Source: Thermococcus henrietii (GTDB lineage Archaea; Methanobacteriota_B; Thermococci; Thermococcales; Thermococcaceae). Taken from it: DNA of 64,000 bases. Each line of letters opens with the position of its first letter. The stretch's first letter is position 1. This document shows, one piece after another, positions 1-9,570 of this stretch. Where the stretch lies: assembly GCF_900198835.1 (NCBI RefSeq), contig NZ_LT900021.1, positions 1,674,001 to 1,738,000 on the forward strand, written 5' to 3'. The notes beneath the pieces are model-generated. The model was not told where the DNA came from and did not search any database. It saw only the letters and a list, made by a program, of their open reading frames with translations. The position numbers and the translations under genes are program-made.

Positions 1-757
1 GGGCGAGTTCGATTGCGGCATTCTTAAGCTGTTCCGAGCTGTCGGAGCCGTAAACTATGAGCGAGCTCTTCTTCGCGGTCGGAACGAGCTGGTCAACCCC
101 TATCGCCGGAACCTCTTCCTCGGGCTTTATCGAGGCAACCGCCTTAATCCCGAGCCAGTCAATGGCGTACTCGTCTGGGGGCATCTGGATTACTGCGGTC
201 GCGTTCTTGGGGGCTAAAGCTTTGTAGGCCTCGACTATCGCAAGGACCCTCTCGCGGAACTTCTCGAAGTCCCTCTCGTAAGTCACCGCGTTCGCCGGGT
301 CCTCCTCGATTAGGGCCTTCTCGGTAGCTTCTGCTATGGCTATGGCGTTGTAGGGGTCGAGCCAGACGCCGTGAGGATTGTCCTTCCCGTTGTACCAGTA
401 TTCCTTGGCGTAGTGGAAGCCGTATTTCATATAGTCGTCGACGAAAAGGGCCTTTCCCGTTACGGTGCCCTCCTGTTCAAGTTCTGCAATCCTCTTTTCA
501 ACGGGCAGGTGACCTCCGGTGGTCACTATGACCCGGGCCTTTGAGAGCAGTTCAACCTGCTGGGCCGTCAGCTGGTAGTCGTGCGGGTCAACCCCGGGCG
601 GAACTATCACCTCGACCTTAACGCCCGGGAACGCCTCCTGAACTATTGACGCTATCGGCGCTATCGTCGCTACCACCGTGACGTTCTCCTGAGCCGAGAC
701 GCCGTTGAGGGGAACCAGCGCGAGCGTCAGCAGGATTATGAGCGCGAGCCTCTTCAT
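1..757 (-). CDS. Metal (Zn/Mn-type) ABC transporter substrate-binding protein, partial
   Basis: This is the extracellular binding protein of a ZnuA/TroA-type (cluster A-I) ABC importer. The reading frame starts at 757 and runs off the left edge, so about 252 codons are visible. The N-terminus MKRLALIILLTLALVPLNG followed by VSAQ is a signal peptide. The mature part begins with VTVVATIAPIA, then PPGVDPHDYQLTAQQ and TTGGHLPVEKR, where the His residues sit where family members bind zinc. A later segment, NPHGVWLDPYNA, fits the same family. The gene is divergent from the secreted zincin-like gene at 851. The metal is inferred from family only, and the C-terminal lobe is not in the window. Confidence 0.85.
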   Translation of the reverse strand, partial: MKRLALIILLTLALVPLNGVSAQENVTVVATIAPIASIVQEAFPGVKVEVIVPPGVDPHDYQLTAQQVELLSKARVIVTTGGHLPVEKRIAELEQEGTVTGKALFVDDYMKYGFHYAKEYWYNGKDNPHGVWLDPYNAIAIAEATEKALIEEDPANAVTYERDFEKFRERVLAIVEAYKALAPKNATAVIQMPPDEYAIDWLGIKAVASIKPEEEVPAIGVDQLVPTAKKSSLIVYGSDSSEQLKNAAIELA

Positions 758-850
758 CTTAGGCCACCCTAATTCTCCCTTGGCCTTCGCCTTTTAAAGC
801 TCTCCCACAACCCTTATAACCCATTCCCCTAACTACTACCGGGTGATGTT

Positions 851-2653
851 ATGAAGCGCCTCCTTGCGTGGGTAACACTTGCGGTCCTCCTGCTGGCCTC
901 ATCGGTTCCCGGGGCGTCGGCGGTTGAAATTGACTCCCACGTAACGGTCGAGATAAGCCCCAACGCCGAGCTCCTTGGAATCGTTTACTACCTCGCCTTC
1001 GGGAAGGACCCCTTCGTCATCGACAGAGGGAGTTACCTGAGTGAGGTTGAGGCCCACTTCGGAAGGTTCAGAAACTCAACGGCGGTGCTCCTCCTGAAGT
1101 CCTACCTCTCCCGGGCGAGAACCGTGCCTGAGAGGGATTACTACCTGATGGAACTCGAGTACTACCTCCTCCTGTGCTCCGAACCGCCCGGCCTCATGCC
1201 CATGGTTGACATTGACTTCCCGTGGTTTGAGAACGAGTTCCTGCCGTCACTAAGGGAGTTCGCGAATGAGAGCGACTTCATGGACTTCTACGAGAGTCAC
1301 ATGGACTACTACGACGATGACCTCAGAATCTACGAGAACGCCCTTAAAATGCTACCTCCCGATGAGTTCATGACCGAGAACGCGGGAGTTCACAACGTTA
1401 CCTACGAGTTCCTCCACCCCTACCTCGTCGCGATACACGGCCACAGCTTCAGGCCCGTCCTGAACGGCACCTCGGTTTGGGGCGCCGGCGGAATGCTCCC
1501 CCTCGTCAGGAGAACACCCCAGAGAACGCTCTGGAGCTACAAAACCGCGAGGGACACGATGTTCGGGCTTCCTCTGAACAGGGACTACGTGATGAGCATG
1601 GGGCTCGACGAGTTACTCTACCTCGGCTTCATTTACCACGAGCTCGGTCACGACATCACGATTCCAGCCCTCGACGCCTACGGAAACCTGTCGAACCTCA
1701 CCTACTTCGTTGACGCCATAAGGAGCGACATGCCCTACCTGGCACGCTACGATATCCACTTCTGGAGCAAAACGGGGATGCTCTACGAGGGCTTCGCCGA
1801 CGCGTGGGAGGACTACGCGATAAGCCGGATAAACGAGAACTACACGCTCCTGGCAATCAACATGCAGAAGGCCTGGGGCGAGTTCTGGATTGGGTGGCTC
1901 CTCAACAGAACTGCCTACTATTCAGAGCTGAGCCGGAAAACCGGGAAGCCCTTCTCGGACTACGTTTGGAGTATCCTCGGCGAGATGAGGGGCTTTGCAT
2001 CGCCGGAAAACGTCAGCGAGGTTTACTCTCGCGAGGTTCCGGTCACACCGCTGAGGGCATTTGACAGGGGCGCGGAGCTGGGAAGGGTCGTCATCGTCTA
2101 CGGAACGGCCAACCTGGACCCGACCGGGACGGAGAAGGATAAAGAGACAGCCGAGGAGATAGCGGGGAACTTGAGGCGATTCTACTCCCAGTGGGTTGAG
2201 CCTGTGGACGTCGTGGTGAAAGCGGACGTTAACGTCACGGACGCTGACCTTGAAGGGGTCGTCGTCCTCGTCGGCGGTCCGGTCTCGAACCGGCTCGTGA
2301 GGGAGCTCGATAGTAAGTTCCCGCTCCGCTTCGAGAAGGTCAACGGAACGTGGGTGTTGACCCACACCGAGAACGTCACGAGCTTCGTTCTCCTCGACGA
2401 GAAGAGTCCCTGGAAAAAGGTTTACGGAAACGTGAGCGTCGCCGTTGGAAACCTTGGAAACGTCGCCAATGCGAGTGTCCTCATGGCGATTCGGAACCCC
2501 TACAACGAGAGCAACTACCTCGTCTGGGTTGCCGGTGAGAACAGGAACCTGACGGCGCTCTTCACGAACCCGACCTACTACCTAAGCAGTTACGAAATCT
2601 ACACGGGAAAAGAAGTGGAGATGGGGTTCTACGTTCAGTCGGCCTCTTCCTGA
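851..2653 (+). CDS. Secreted zincin-like protein, DUF4932-type
   Basis: A 600-residue exported protein. The first ~24 residues (MKRLLAWVTLAVLLLASSV...ASA) form a signal peptide, and many NxS/T sites suggest surface glycosylation. The zinc-protease signature HELGH lies at residues 263-267 (context FIYHELGHDIT), and LYEGFADAWEDYA about 50 residues later could supply the third metal ligand. This arrangement resembles DUF4932 proteins, which are predicted metallopeptidases. The C-terminal ~180 residues include a Rossmann-like stretch (VVIVYGTANLDPTGTEKD) also seen in archaeal surface proteins. A GGGTGATG ribosome site precedes the ATG. No C-terminal anchor is evident. The substrate is unknown. 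Confidence 0.6.
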   Translation: MKRLLAWVTLAVLLLASSVPGASAVEIDSHVTVEISPNAELLGIVYYLAFGKDPFVIDRGSYLSEVEAHFGRFRNSTAVLLLKSYLSRARTVPERDYYLMELEYYLLLCSEPPGLMPMVDIDFPWFENEFLPSLREFANESDFMDFYESHMDYYDDDLRIYENALKMLPPDEFMTENAGVHNVTYEFLHPYLVAIHGHSFRPVLNGTSVWGAGGMLPLVRRTPQRTLWSYKTARDTMFGLPLNRDYVMSMGLDELLYLGFIYHELGHDITIPALDAYGNLSNLTYFVDAIRSDMPYLARYDIHFWSKTGMLYEGFADAWEDYAISRINENYTLLAINMQKAWGEFWIGWLLNRTAYYSELSRKTGKPFSDYVWSILGEMRGFASPENVSEVYSREVPVTPLRAFDRGAELGRVVIVYGTANLDPTGTEKDKETAEEIAGNLRRFYSQWVEPVDVVVKADVNVTDADLEGVVVLVGGPVSNRLVRELDSKFPLRFEKVNGTWVLTHTENVTSFVLLDEKSPWKKVYGNVSVAVGNLGNVANASVLMAIRNPYNESNYLVWVAGENRNLTALFTNPTYYLSSYEIYTGKEVEMGFYVQSASS

Positions 2654-2943
2654 CTTTCCTTTTCCCTGAGTCCGTTGCTCTTTATGTGGGGCTTGCCGAT
2701 GGCTATGGTGAAGCCCTTGAAGCTGTCGTCCTTCCTGTTGAACTCAATGGCCAGAGGAAGGCCGTTGTCCTCGTTGAAGACGATGCGGACGATTCTCGCC
2801 CGCGAGTGGTCGCTCAGGTAGTCCTCCTTCAGACTCTCGTAGTCATCGATAACGCGGTCGATGCTTTCGCTGTGCATATCGTAGATTTCCCGCGCGTATA
2901 CGCTGTGGTTCTTGATTTCCTCGACCTTCTTCTCCCTGTCCAA
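2635..2943 (-). CDS. Conserved hypothetical protein, 102 aa
   Basis: A small charged soluble protein, starting at a TTG behind GGGTGTGG. I do not recognise a family. It begins with a helical, charged segment (MDREKKVEEIKNHSVYARE) and ends with a strand-rich part containing RIVRIVFNEDNGLPLAIEF. It lies 12 nt downstream of the phosphoribosyltransferase gene on the same strand, so the two are probably co-transcribed. Its 3' end overlaps the convergent DUF4932-type gene by 19 nt. Confidence 0.6.
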   Translation of the reverse strand: MDREKKVEEIKNHSVYAREIYDMHSESIDRVIDDYESLKEDYLSDHSRARIVRIVFNEDNGLPLAIEFNRKDDSFKGFTIAIGKPHIKSNGLREKESQEEAD

Positions 2944-2955
2944 GGTACCACACCC

Positions 2956-3603
2956 TCAGGCTTTGCGCCACTTCCCGTCGCGGAACTTAAAAACCTTCCT
3001 GCGCTCGGCCATCCTGAGGGCTTCCTCGAGCCTGCCCTTCGGAACTTCCATGCCGTGGAGCTCCTTGAAGAGCTCGACTATCTCGTCGGTGCTGACAGCT
3101 TCCTTCTCCTCAAGGATGTTGCCGACGAGGTTAATCATGTCCTCCACGAAGTTCCAGGGGAAGACTATCCAGGCCCAGTCGATTTCCTCGCCGAAGTAGT
3201 CGGGCTTGAAGCGCGAGCCCTTGATTGTCAGGAGCGTGGCGGTCCTTATCTCGGCCGGCTTCTGACCCTCGACGTAGTTCTTCGCAAGGGTCAGGCTCTC
3301 GCCGGTGTCGCTGATGTCGTCGACGATGAGGACCCTCTTGCCCTCGAGGCTGTAGTTGCTGCCGTACTTGAGCCTGGCCTTGCCGTCCGGGGTTGCCGTT
3401 ACTCCCCAGTGCTCGACCTTCAGGCTTACCAGGTCCTTGACACCGAGGTAGTCGCAGTAGAGCCTCGCCGGAACCCAGCCACCGCGGGCGAGGCCGACTA
3501 TAACGTCAGGCCTCCAGCCGTCCTCCAAAACCTTCCAGGCCCCTTCCTTGGCCCACCTTTCAATGTCTTCCCAAGAAGCGAGATACGCCGGAAACTTCTT
3601 CAT
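2956..3603 (-). CDS. Phosphoribosyltransferase (Gpt/Hpt-like)
   Basis: A type I phosphoribosyltransferase of 215 residues. The PRPP-binding motif VLIVDDISDTGES is intact, and the N-terminal half has the typical hood (PDVIVGLARGGWVPARL) and dimer-loop region (LKVEHWG). Proteins of this group in Thermococcales are annotated as xanthine-guanine or hypoxanthine phosphoribosyltransferases and act in purine salvage. A C-terminal extension of about 70 residues (EEKEAVSTDEIVELFKELHG...) looks like a small winged-helix appendage. It is followed on the same strand by a 102-residue hypothetical gene. Confidence 0.8.
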   Translation of the reverse strand: MKKFPAYLASWEDIERWAKEGAWKVLEDGWRPDVIVGLARGGWVPARLYCDYLGVKDLVSLKVEHWGVTATPDGKARLKYGSNYSLEGKRVLIVDDISDTGESLTLAKNYVEGQKPAEIRTATLLTIKGSRFKPDYFGEEIDWAWIVFPWNFVEDMINLVGNILEEKEAVSTDEIVELFKELHGMEVPKGRLEEALRMAERRKVFKFRDGKWRKA

Positions 3604-3722
3604 TGGATTTCCCTTAACGGAGCAAAAACAACCTTTTATTTAAGGTTTTTGGCGGGGATTTTGACGGGTATTTGTCCATGAAACTGATTTAAACCGGGGG
3701 CGTAGGGGTTTAGGGGATTGCC

Positions 3723-4337
3723 ATGAGGGTTCACCACCTCTACTCCGGCGGAAAGGATTCAAGTCTGTCGGCGTGGATTCTGAGCCAGCTCGGCTACGAG
3801 GTCGAGCTCGTGACGGTCACCTTCGGCCTGCTCGACAACTGGAGGTACGCGAGGGAAACAGCTGAGAGGCTCGGCTTTGCCCATCGGGTTCTGGAGCTTC
3901 CGGTTGAAATCCTCGAAAAAGCCGGGGAGATTGCCATAAGCGACGGCCACCCGAACAACGCGATACAGTTCATCCACGAAAGGGCTCTGGAGGCTCTGGC
4001 GTCCCTTCCCGAAGTGGAAAGGGTGAGCGACGGAACGCGGAGGGATGACAGGGTTCCGCTCCTCGATTTGCCTAAGGCGAGGTCGCTGGAGGACAGGTTT
4101 GGGGTTGCCTACATAAGGCCACTCCTCGGTCTCGGTTACAAGACGATACGCGAGCTGACCGAGAAGCTCTTCGTCGTTGAAATCCGGGAGAGCGAGGAAC
4201 TTGAGAAGGCGGACTACGAGGTTGAGCTGAGGTATCTCCTCAGGGAGAAGGGCATCGACCCGCTCGAAATCTTTCCGAAGAGACACTACCAGTCGAGGGT
4301 TCTGGGGTGGAAAAGAGAAATCAGAGCTCGAGGCTGA
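3723..4337 (+). CDS. PP-loop ATP pyrophosphatase family protein
   Basis: A 204-residue adenine-nucleotide alpha-hydrolase-type protein. The N-terminal PP-loop, [14 protein letters not shown], starts at residue 7 and binds ATP for adenylation of a substrate. A second conserved stretch, [14 protein letters not shown], resembles the GTR/DD motif of small archaeal PP-loop proteins. It lacks the ThiI and TtcA domains and is shorter than Dph6, so the substrate cannot be named. Its 3' end overlaps the convergent L18Ae gene by 17 nt. Confidence 0.7.
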   Translation: MRVHHLYSGGKDSSLSAWILSQLGYEVELVTVTFGLLDNWRYARETAERLGFAHRVLELPVEILEKAGEIAISDGHPNNAIQFIHERALEALASLPEVERVSDGTRRDDRVPLLDLPKARSLEDRFGVAYIRPLLGLGYKTIRELTEKLFVVEIRESEELEKADYEVELRYLLREKGIDPLEIFPKRHYQSRVLGWKREIRARG

Positions 4338-4560
4338 GCCTTCTGACTATCGGGTTCTCCGCCTCTTCCGGTTTTATCTCCTCGATGCTCTCAATCCATA
4401 TCTTGGTCCTCGGGACGCGGTGCTTGCTCCCTATCTCGGAGTAGACGAGCTCGACGACGTGCTCCGGCTTGAGAGCGCGGTACTCCTTGGTGAAGGGCTG
4501 CTTGAGCTTACCCCTCTGGAAGATTCCCTTAACGCGGTAGACCTTGACCTCCATTTCCAT
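4321..4560 (-). CDS. rpl18a: Large-subunit ribosomal protein L18Ae (LX)
   Basis: A 79-residue protein matching archaeal L18Ae/LX ([18 protein letters not shown], then [16 protein letters not shown]). It is a component of the 50S subunit in some archaea. It is the last gene of the operon L39e, L31e, aIF6, L18Ae, an order typical for archaea, and sits 39 nt after aIF6. The ATG is preceded by GGAGGG. Confidence 0.93.
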   Translation of the reverse strand: MEMEVKVYRVKGIFQRGKLKQPFTKEYRALKPEHVVELVYSEIGSKHRVPRTKIWIESIEEIKPEEAENPIVRRLSLEL

Positions 4561-4599
4561 CCCTCCTTCAGCGGGCCTTTGACGGTGAACTTTTAAGCT

Positions 4600-5286
4600 T
4601 TATCCGAGGAAGCCTAAAGCTTCTTCAATCTTCACTATCTCCGGACCCGTCGTCAGGTGTCCGACGACGACGCCGTGTGAGTTGGCTATCATGCACGAGC
4701 CAACGAAGGGAACGCCCATGTTGGCGGTTCCGACGTATATATCGACCTTGAAGAGGTCGCTCAACCACTCAAGCTCCTCGTCGGTCGCCTCGGGGTGCAC
4801 GAGACCGCCTTTGTTAGTGACGACGCCGACGCTTCCAACCGCTGTGTAGTCTGCTATGACTCCCCTCTCAACCGGAACGCCGAGTATGTCCTCAATCTTC
4901 CTCGCTTCCTCCCTCGTGAAGTCCTTGCTAACTAAAGCGCCCTTGTCGTTGGCCAGAATCAGGTTTCCGAAGGCGGTGAGCCTGCTCTGGAAGGGAACGA
5001 CCTCCACCTCAATCCCGTACTCCCTGAGCTGGGCGTTTATGAAGTCGAGCTCGGCGTCCCAGATGTACCAAGGGACTATCAGCGCGTTGGAGTTGCCGGC
5101 GACGAATATGCCGACTATGCGCGACTTCATAACACTCGTCTCGATGAGCGGAACCTTCAGAACTTCTCTGAGGGTCTCTAACTTCTTCTCGCCGAGGCCC
5201 TCCCTAATGATGGCTACCCTGTCGGTGGCGAAGCCGTAAACGCCAAGGTACGGGGAGTTTTCAAAATCGAGCCTCTCGATGTGCAT
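4600..5286 (-). CDS. eif6: Translation initiation factor aIF6
   Basis: A 228-residue protein, full length for archaeal aIF6. It has the five-fold pseudo-symmetric beta/alpha repeats of the family (for example IVPWYIWDAELDFINAQLRE and VGVVTNKGGLVHPEATDEE). aIF6 binds the 50S subunit next to L23/L14 and prevents premature joining to 30S. It lies between the L31e and L18Ae genes and is transcribed with them. Confidence 0.95.
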   Translation of the reverse strand: MHIERLDFENSPYLGVYGFATDRVAIIREGLGEKKLETLREVLKVPLIETSVMKSRIVGIFVAGNSNALIVPWYIWDAELDFINAQLREYGIEVEVVPFQSRLTAFGNLILANDKGALVSKDFTREEARKIEDILGVPVERGVIADYTAVGSVGVVTNKGGLVHPEATDEELEWLSDLFKVDIYVGTANMGVPFVGSCMIANSHGVVVGHLTTGPEIVKIEEALGFLG

Positions 5287-5313
5287 CTCTTCACCTCTAA
5301 AAAGTGGTTAAAA

Positions 5314-5583
5314 TCAGGCCAGGGAGACCTTCGCAACCCTCTTGCCGTCAACTTCTTCAACGACGACCTTAACGCGGAGCTTGTTGGGTGGCTTCTCCGC
5401 CCCGCGCTCCCAGAGCTTCTCGTTGACGGCCGGGTCGAGCTTGACCTCCTCGGCCTTAGCGTGCCTTGCTATCCACTCGCGGACGAAGCGAGCCGCTCTC
5501 GGGGCCCTCTTCCAGCGCGGAACGCGCTTCTTTATCTTCCTGATGGGAACGACGAATATGACCTCCTCACCGGGCTTAATCAT
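5314..5583 (-). CDS. rpl31e: Ribosomal protein L31e
   Basis: An 89-residue basic protein with the L31e signature [20 protein letters not shown] followed by [16 protein letters not shown]. It is a 50S component near the exit tunnel. It follows L39e by 10 nt and precedes aIF6 by 27 nt in the same operon. Confidence 0.95.
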   Translation of the reverse strand: MIKPGEEVIFVVPIRKIKKRVPRWKRAPRAARFVREWIARHAKAEEVKLDPAVNEKLWERGAEKPPNKLRVKVVVEEVDGKRVAKVSLA

Positions 5584-5593
5584 TTAGACCACC

Positions 5594-5749
5594 TCACTCC
5601 TTGAGCTTGGTTCTCCTCCAGTGCCTCCTCTTCGGATGGGTGAGAACCTTCCTGTTTGTCTTGATGATGACCCAAACGGGAACGCGCCTGTTCTGCTTTG
5701 CAGCCTTGGCGAGCCTGAGCTTCTTGGCGAGTGGCTTGTACCTTGACAT
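5594..5749 (-). CDS. rpl39e: Ribosomal protein L39e
   Basis: A 51-residue highly basic protein starting [19 protein letters not shown] and ending HWRRTKLKE, the canonical full length of L39e. A longer in-frame extension upstream is not expected to be translated, because GGGAGGTG lies just before this ATG and the promoter TATA box is only ~45 nt upstream. It is the first gene of the L39e-L31e-aIF6-L18Ae operon and lines the peptide exit tunnel of the ribosome. Confidence 0.96.
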   Translation of the reverse strand: MSRYKPLAKKLRLAKAAKQNRRVPVWVIIKTNRKVLTHPKRRHWRRTKLKE

Positions 5750-5792
5750 GGTCACACCTCCCTCGCTATGCCTGTTGATGCTTTGGAGATGC

Positions 5793-5801
5793 GTTTTTAA
5801 G
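5793..5801 (-). promoter_or_regulatory. TATA box of the L39e operon
   Basis: On the minus strand the sequence reads CTTAAAAAC, an archaeal TATA box, about 45 nt upstream of the L39e ATG. No specific operator was seen. Confidence 0.55.
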
Positions 5802-5828
5802 CTTTTTCGTGAGGGAAAGAAAAGGGGG

Positions 5829-7244
5829 TCAGCGCCTCCTCCTGTACAGGAGGAGCGGAAGAACGGCCAGTCCAACTATCGCGGCAGGACCGCAGATGCC
5901 CTTGCCTCCACTCCCCTCCTCGGCGGTGACCTCGTACTTGAACTCAACCTTGTTGGGAACCTTGGCCATGAACGCTTTGTAAGCGTCGGCGGGAACCCCA
6001 TAGGCTATGTAAACGTTGCTCGTAATTAGAATCTCCCTGTCGCTGAGCCTCTGCACTTTCATCGTGACGCTTCCCGCCCTTGTCTTAACATCTATGTCGG
6101 AGGGAATGGACGTGAACTTGTAGCCTGTGGGAAGGCTTATCCTCGTGACCTTGGTTTCGTTTATCGCCGCGTTGAGCCGGTATGGGAAGTTCATGCTACC
6201 CAGCTCAAGTTTCGGGTCGTAGGCATAAACGTATGTTCCGTTGACCTTGCTGACGAAGCCCTTGAGAACCCAGTGGTACTTGACTATGAGGGGACCGCTG
6301 GTGTTGGCGTTCAGAATCGAAACCCTTCCCCCAAGGACCTGAACTCCCTCGTTCTGGAACTGCTGGGCGTACTTCTCATAAAGGCTCTGCTCAGCCTTCT
6401 GAAGACCCTCGTAGGCGAACTGAACCTTGACGTAGTTTATGTATGCCTCGGGCTTTATGTACTCCTCCGTAGTGTCGAGAACCGTCTGATTGCCCTGAAC
6501 GGTTATGTTGTTGTATATTTTCATCTCCCAAGTCGTGTAGTTCTCAACACCCTTCTTCCCGGTGTATTGAATCATAACGGGCTCCAGCTTTGAATAAAGA
6601 ACCATGAGGTCCTCCTTGGTAACACCCTTCTTGAGGTACACGATGGAGTGCGTGAATATTGTGTTCCCCTCGACCTTGACGTCCAGGAGTATGTAGCTTC
6701 CGTTTGATTCAACCTTAAATCCCTTCGTGACGTTCTTCAGTCTGGCTCCAGCGGGGAGATGGACAGTGAAGTAGTTCTCCAAGTACATTGAGCCGTTTAT
6801 GGCGGTTGGGTTAATCTGCGAGAGGTCTGCCACGCGGAGCGCGTCGAGCGCTATCTCCCAGACGTTGTCGTAGGAGTAGTAGCGCGCGAAGTTGAGTATC
6901 CTACCCTTTATCACGGTCTCCAACGGCCCGGTGGTGTTGTACCCGATAATTTCTCCCGTTGCGTTTTTGAGCGTTAACCCCATCTGGGAGAGCTTCTGGG
7001 CCTCTTGGCTCACGAACACCTTGGTGGCGTTCTGAATGCCCATCTTCAGTATGCTCGCCTTTGTCTGGTTGAGCATCTCACTCGGGCCGTAAACGATGGA
7101 CACGAGGGTCGCGTTGGCGCTTCCATCCCACGAAACCCAATACTCGTTCTTCTGGACTTCCTTGTATTCTCCAGCGGCCGAGACACTCCCTGCGAGAAGT
7201 CCAACGAGCAGAAGAGCGACCAGCCAAAATCCAAACTTCTTCAT
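5829..7244 (-). CDS. Secreted surface protein with CGP-CTERM anchor
   Basis: A 471-residue exported protein. The start at 7244 ([19 protein letters not shown]) is preceded by GGAGGT and gives a clean signal peptide, so the ~20-codon upstream extension is unlikely. The C-terminus [18 protein letters not shown] followed by LLYRRRR is a CGP-CTERM sorting signal: Cys-Gly-Pro, a hydrophobic helix and a basic end, as found in Thermococcales. By family knowledge the protein is probably trimmed and lipid-anchored at the cysteine. The body has many N-glycosylation sites and no domain I can name. Confidence 0.75.
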   Translation of the reverse strand: MKKFGFWLVALLLVGLLAGSVSAAGEYKEVQKNEYWVSWDGSANATLVSIVYGPSEMLNQTKASILKMGIQNATKVFVSQEAQKLSQMGLTLKNATGEIIGYNTTGPLETVIKGRILNFARYYSYDNVWEIALDALRVADLSQINPTAINGSMYLENYFTVHLPAGARLKNVTKGFKVESNGSYILLDVKVEGNTIFTHSIVYLKKGVTKEDLMVLYSKLEPVMIQYTGKKGVENYTTWEMKIYNNITVQGNQTVLDTTEEYIKPEAYINYVKVQFAYEGLQKAEQSLYEKYAQQFQNEGVQVLGGRVSILNANTSGPLIVKYHWVLKGFVSKVNGTYVYAYDPKLELGSMNFPYRLNAAINETKVTRISLPTGYKFTSIPSDIDVKTRAGSVTMKVQRLSDREILITSNVYIAYGVPADAYKAFMAKVPNKVEFKYEVTAEEGSGGKGICGPAAIVGLAVLPLLLYRRRR

Positions 7245-7321
7245 AACGTTACCTCCAACAGTCCTGGGCTTAAAAACGAACGGGGGTATATTAAGTTTGC
7301 CCAAAAGAAAGGTGAAGAAAA

Positions 7322-8608
7322 TCAGTCACGCCACTTGCTCTCGTCGAGCTCCCCCTCCGTCTTGGCAACGATTGTGGTTCCCGTGAGGTCCCCGGTAACG
7401 TTTACCATGGTCCTGCCCATGTCGAGGATGGCATCGATTCCAAGAATCATCGCGTAGGCAAGCGCAACTGGACTTCCAGACGTCAGGTTGAGGCCAACAC
7501 TCTGGAGAACCATCGCAAGCATTATCGCTCCGGCACCAGGAACGCCAGCGGTTCCGATGGAAGCGAGCACGGCCGTAAGGACGACAACGAGTTGCTGGCT
7601 CAGCGTGAGCGGGTGGCCGATGGCGTTGGCAACGAAGAGAACAGTGACACCCTGGTAGAGGGCCGTCCCATCCATGTTTATCGTTGCACCGAGCGGAAGG
7701 GTAAATGAGTAGATTCCCCTGTCCACCCCCATGTTCTCGTCGGCGACGCGCATCGTAACTGGAAGCGTTCCGCTTGAGCTCCTTGTCACAAATGCCGTCA
7801 GCATGGCGTCCTTTGCCTTCTTAATGAACTTGATTGGGTCGATGCCGAAGATTTTGAGCAGGATGAAGTAGGTCACGACAATCTGCAGGAAGAGGCCGAG
7901 GTAGACCGCACCAACGACTTTCGCCAGGGGACCGACGACCTTCAAACCTTCCTTAGCCATGACGTAAGCTATGAGGGCGAAGACACCTATCGGTGCGTAC
8001 TGCATAACACCCCCAACTATGAGGTACATAGCCTCCGCCAGGCCGTCAAAGACCCTGAGAAGTGTTTCTGCGGACTTTCTAATGCGCTCCTCCTGCCTGT
8101 TCATGAGGTAGGTTATCGCTATTCCCAGGATTATCGCAAAGAATATCGTCTGGAGAACTACCCCGTTAGATAGGGATGCAAACGGGTTCGTGGGAACTAT
8201 GTTTAGAAGCGTGTGAACGAGCGAAGGGCTCTTCGCTTCGATTGCCTTTCCGGTTCCCGAGCCAAGGTGTATGCCCGAGCCAACGTTGAAGACCCTACCA
8301 ACTATGAGGCCAAAGAACACGGCCATTGCGGAGGTTGCCAGGTAGTAGACTATTATCTTGGCACCGACGCGACCGAGACGAGCGGGGCTTATACTCGCAG
8401 CACCGACGACCAAGGACGCGAGGATAATCGGCATCACGAGCATCTTCAGCAGCCGAATGAAGAGGTCGCCGAAGGGCTTGATGTACGTTGCCACGAAGTT
8501 CGTCCAGCCGAAGTGGCCCGCGATGAGGCCAAAAATCGCACCTAAAATTAAACCGTAGAGTATCTTCCACAGAACAGGGTAGTCCAGATACTTCCTCAGC
8601 AGGCCCAT
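7322..8608 (-). CDS. gltP: Sodium-coupled aspartate/glutamate symporter (GltPh/GltTk type, DAACS)
   Basis: A 428-residue membrane protein very similar to the structurally known GltPh and GltTk. Visible motifs are [12 protein letters not shown] (hairpin HP1), [12 protein letters not shown] (NMDGT sodium/substrate motif in TM7), [14 protein letters not shown] (HP2) and [14 protein letters not shown] (TM8, substrate-binding Asp/Arg/Asn). It is therefore expected to import aspartate with three sodium ions as a homotrimer in the cytoplasmic membrane. The start at 8608 follows GGGGGTG. It is an isolated gene downstream of biotin ligase on the same strand. Confidence 0.92.
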   Translation of the reverse strand: MGLLRKYLDYPVLWKILYGLILGAIFGLIAGHFGWTNFVATYIKPFGDLFIRLLKMLVMPIILASLVVGAASISPARLGRVGAKIIVYYLATSAMAVFFGLIVGRVFNVGSGIHLGSGTGKAIEAKSPSLVHTLLNIVPTNPFASLSNGVVLQTIFFAIILGIAITYLMNRQEERIRKSAETLLRVFDGLAEAMYLIVGGVMQYAPIGVFALIAYVMAKEGLKVVGPLAKVVGAVYLGLFLQIVVTYFILLKIFGIDPIKFIKKAKDAMLTAFVTRSSSGTLPVTMRVADENMGVDRGIYSFTLPLGATINMDGTALYQGVTVLFVANAIGHPLTLSQQLVVVLTAVLASIGTAGVPGAGAIMLAMVLQSVGLNLTSGSPVALAYAMILGIDAILDMGRTMVNVTGDLTGTTIVAKTEGELDESKWRD

Positions 8609-8730
8609 ACTTTCACCCCCGCTATTCCAGCAGTTTAACAAGTGTAAACACGCGGGATTAATATTAATACAGAAGAGATTTTAACTTTTTCGCAAAATTT
8701 TTGGCAAAATGGCAAAGAGTGAGCAGAACT

Positions 8731-9444
8731 TCATGGAAGCCTCAGGGAAACGTCCCCGTAGAGGACCCTCTCGACCCTCTCCCCGGTGTCGACTAACAGG
8801 GCCCCGGACTCGTCTATTCCAACGGCCCTACCCCTCAGGATGACCTCGCCGTCCTCGAGTATAACAACCTCCTTTCCTATGACAGCGCTCCTATTTCGCA
8901 CAGACCGCAGTATCTCCCCGTGGCGACCGCTCCTAAAGAGGCTGTACCAGTACGAGAGGGACCTCAAGAGCCTCTCAAGAACCTCGTTGGGGTCAAGTTT
9001 CCGCCCGAGGAGTTCAGTCATCGAAACGGCACCGTCCCTGAGCTCCTCGGGGACCTCGTTATTAACGTTCAGACCTATTCCAAGGAGGGCAAAGGAGTTT
9101 AGCTTGCACTCACTCAGGATTCCGGCTATTTTCCGCCCCCCCACGAGGACATCGTTCGGCCATTTTATCTTTCCCTCTATACCGTACTGAGCGAGGGTAT
9201 CAGTGACCGCCAGAGCCCCAACAAAGACCAGCTTCGGAACGTGCTCGGGGCTGGACTTCGGCTTCAGAATCGCCGTCATCCACAGTCCGCCCTCAGGAGA
9301 AACCCAGCTCCGGTCCTTCCTGCCCCTCCCGGAGGTCTGCCTTCTGGCAACGACGACCGTCCCATCGGGCACATCCTCGGCTATCTCCCTAGCGTAGTCG
9401 TTGGTCGAACCGACCTCGGTGAGACGGATTACCTTCCACTCCAC
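8731..9444 (-). CDS. birA: Biotin--protein ligase (BPL)
   Basis: This enzyme adenylates biotin and transfers it to the lysine of biotin carboxyl carrier domains; an acceptor (AMKMEN) is encoded at 10.5-12.3 kb. Motifs are GSTNDYA, the adenylate loop GRGRKDRSW, SPEGGLWMTAIL, KWPNDVLVGGRKIAGIL and GIGLNVN, with a C-terminal SH3-like domain. There is no N-terminal DNA-binding domain, so it is a pure ligase. A TTTAAA box at 9479-9484 places the transcript start near 9456, which favours the GTG at 9444 as a leaderless start. The ATG at 9462 is in frame and would add six residues. It shares its upstream region with the aldolase gene. Confidence 0.88.
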   Translation of the reverse strand: MEWKVIRLTEVGSTNDYAREIAEDVPDGTVVVARRQTSGRGRKDRSWVSPEGGLWMTAILKPKSSPEHVPKLVFVGALAVTDTLAQYGIEGKIKWPNDVLVGGRKIAGILSECKLNSFALLGIGLNVNNEVPEELRDGAVSMTELLGRKLDPNEVLERLLRSLSYWYSLFRSGRHGEILRSVRNRSAVIGKEVVILEDGEVILRGRAVGIDESGALLVDTGERVERVLYGDVSLRLP

Positions 9445-9550
9445 GATTGAACACCGATTCATCGTTCGTCGAAAGGAATTTAAACGATTGCGGAAAACCA
9501 TTGCTGGTAGTAACAACTCCGAGGGAAAACCTTAAATTCCTCCTTGAATA

Positions 9551-9567
9551 TATCACTCACGGTGATG
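9551..9567. promoter_or_regulatory. Thermococcales glycolytic motif (TGM) over the aldolase transcription start
   Basis: TATCAC-TCACG-GTGATG matches the Tgr/TrmBL1 operator TATCAC-N5-GTGATA at 11 of 12 fixed positions. The aldolase TATA box (CTTAAATT, 9531-9538) lies upstream, so the operator covers the predicted transcription start. By the known rule for this regulator, a downstream position means repression when sugars are absent. Confidence 0.85.
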
Positions 9568-9570
9568 TAA

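Noticed and set aside
2686-3681. 331-codon plus-strand frame over the phosphoribosyltransferase
   Set aside because: Antisense shadow of a gene with an intact PRPP motif; no ribosome site or protein family.
8641-8670. A further copy of the shared mod/GAPN element before gltP
   Set aside because: It contains GTGTAAACAC but lacks the ordered blocks and spacing of sites A-D.
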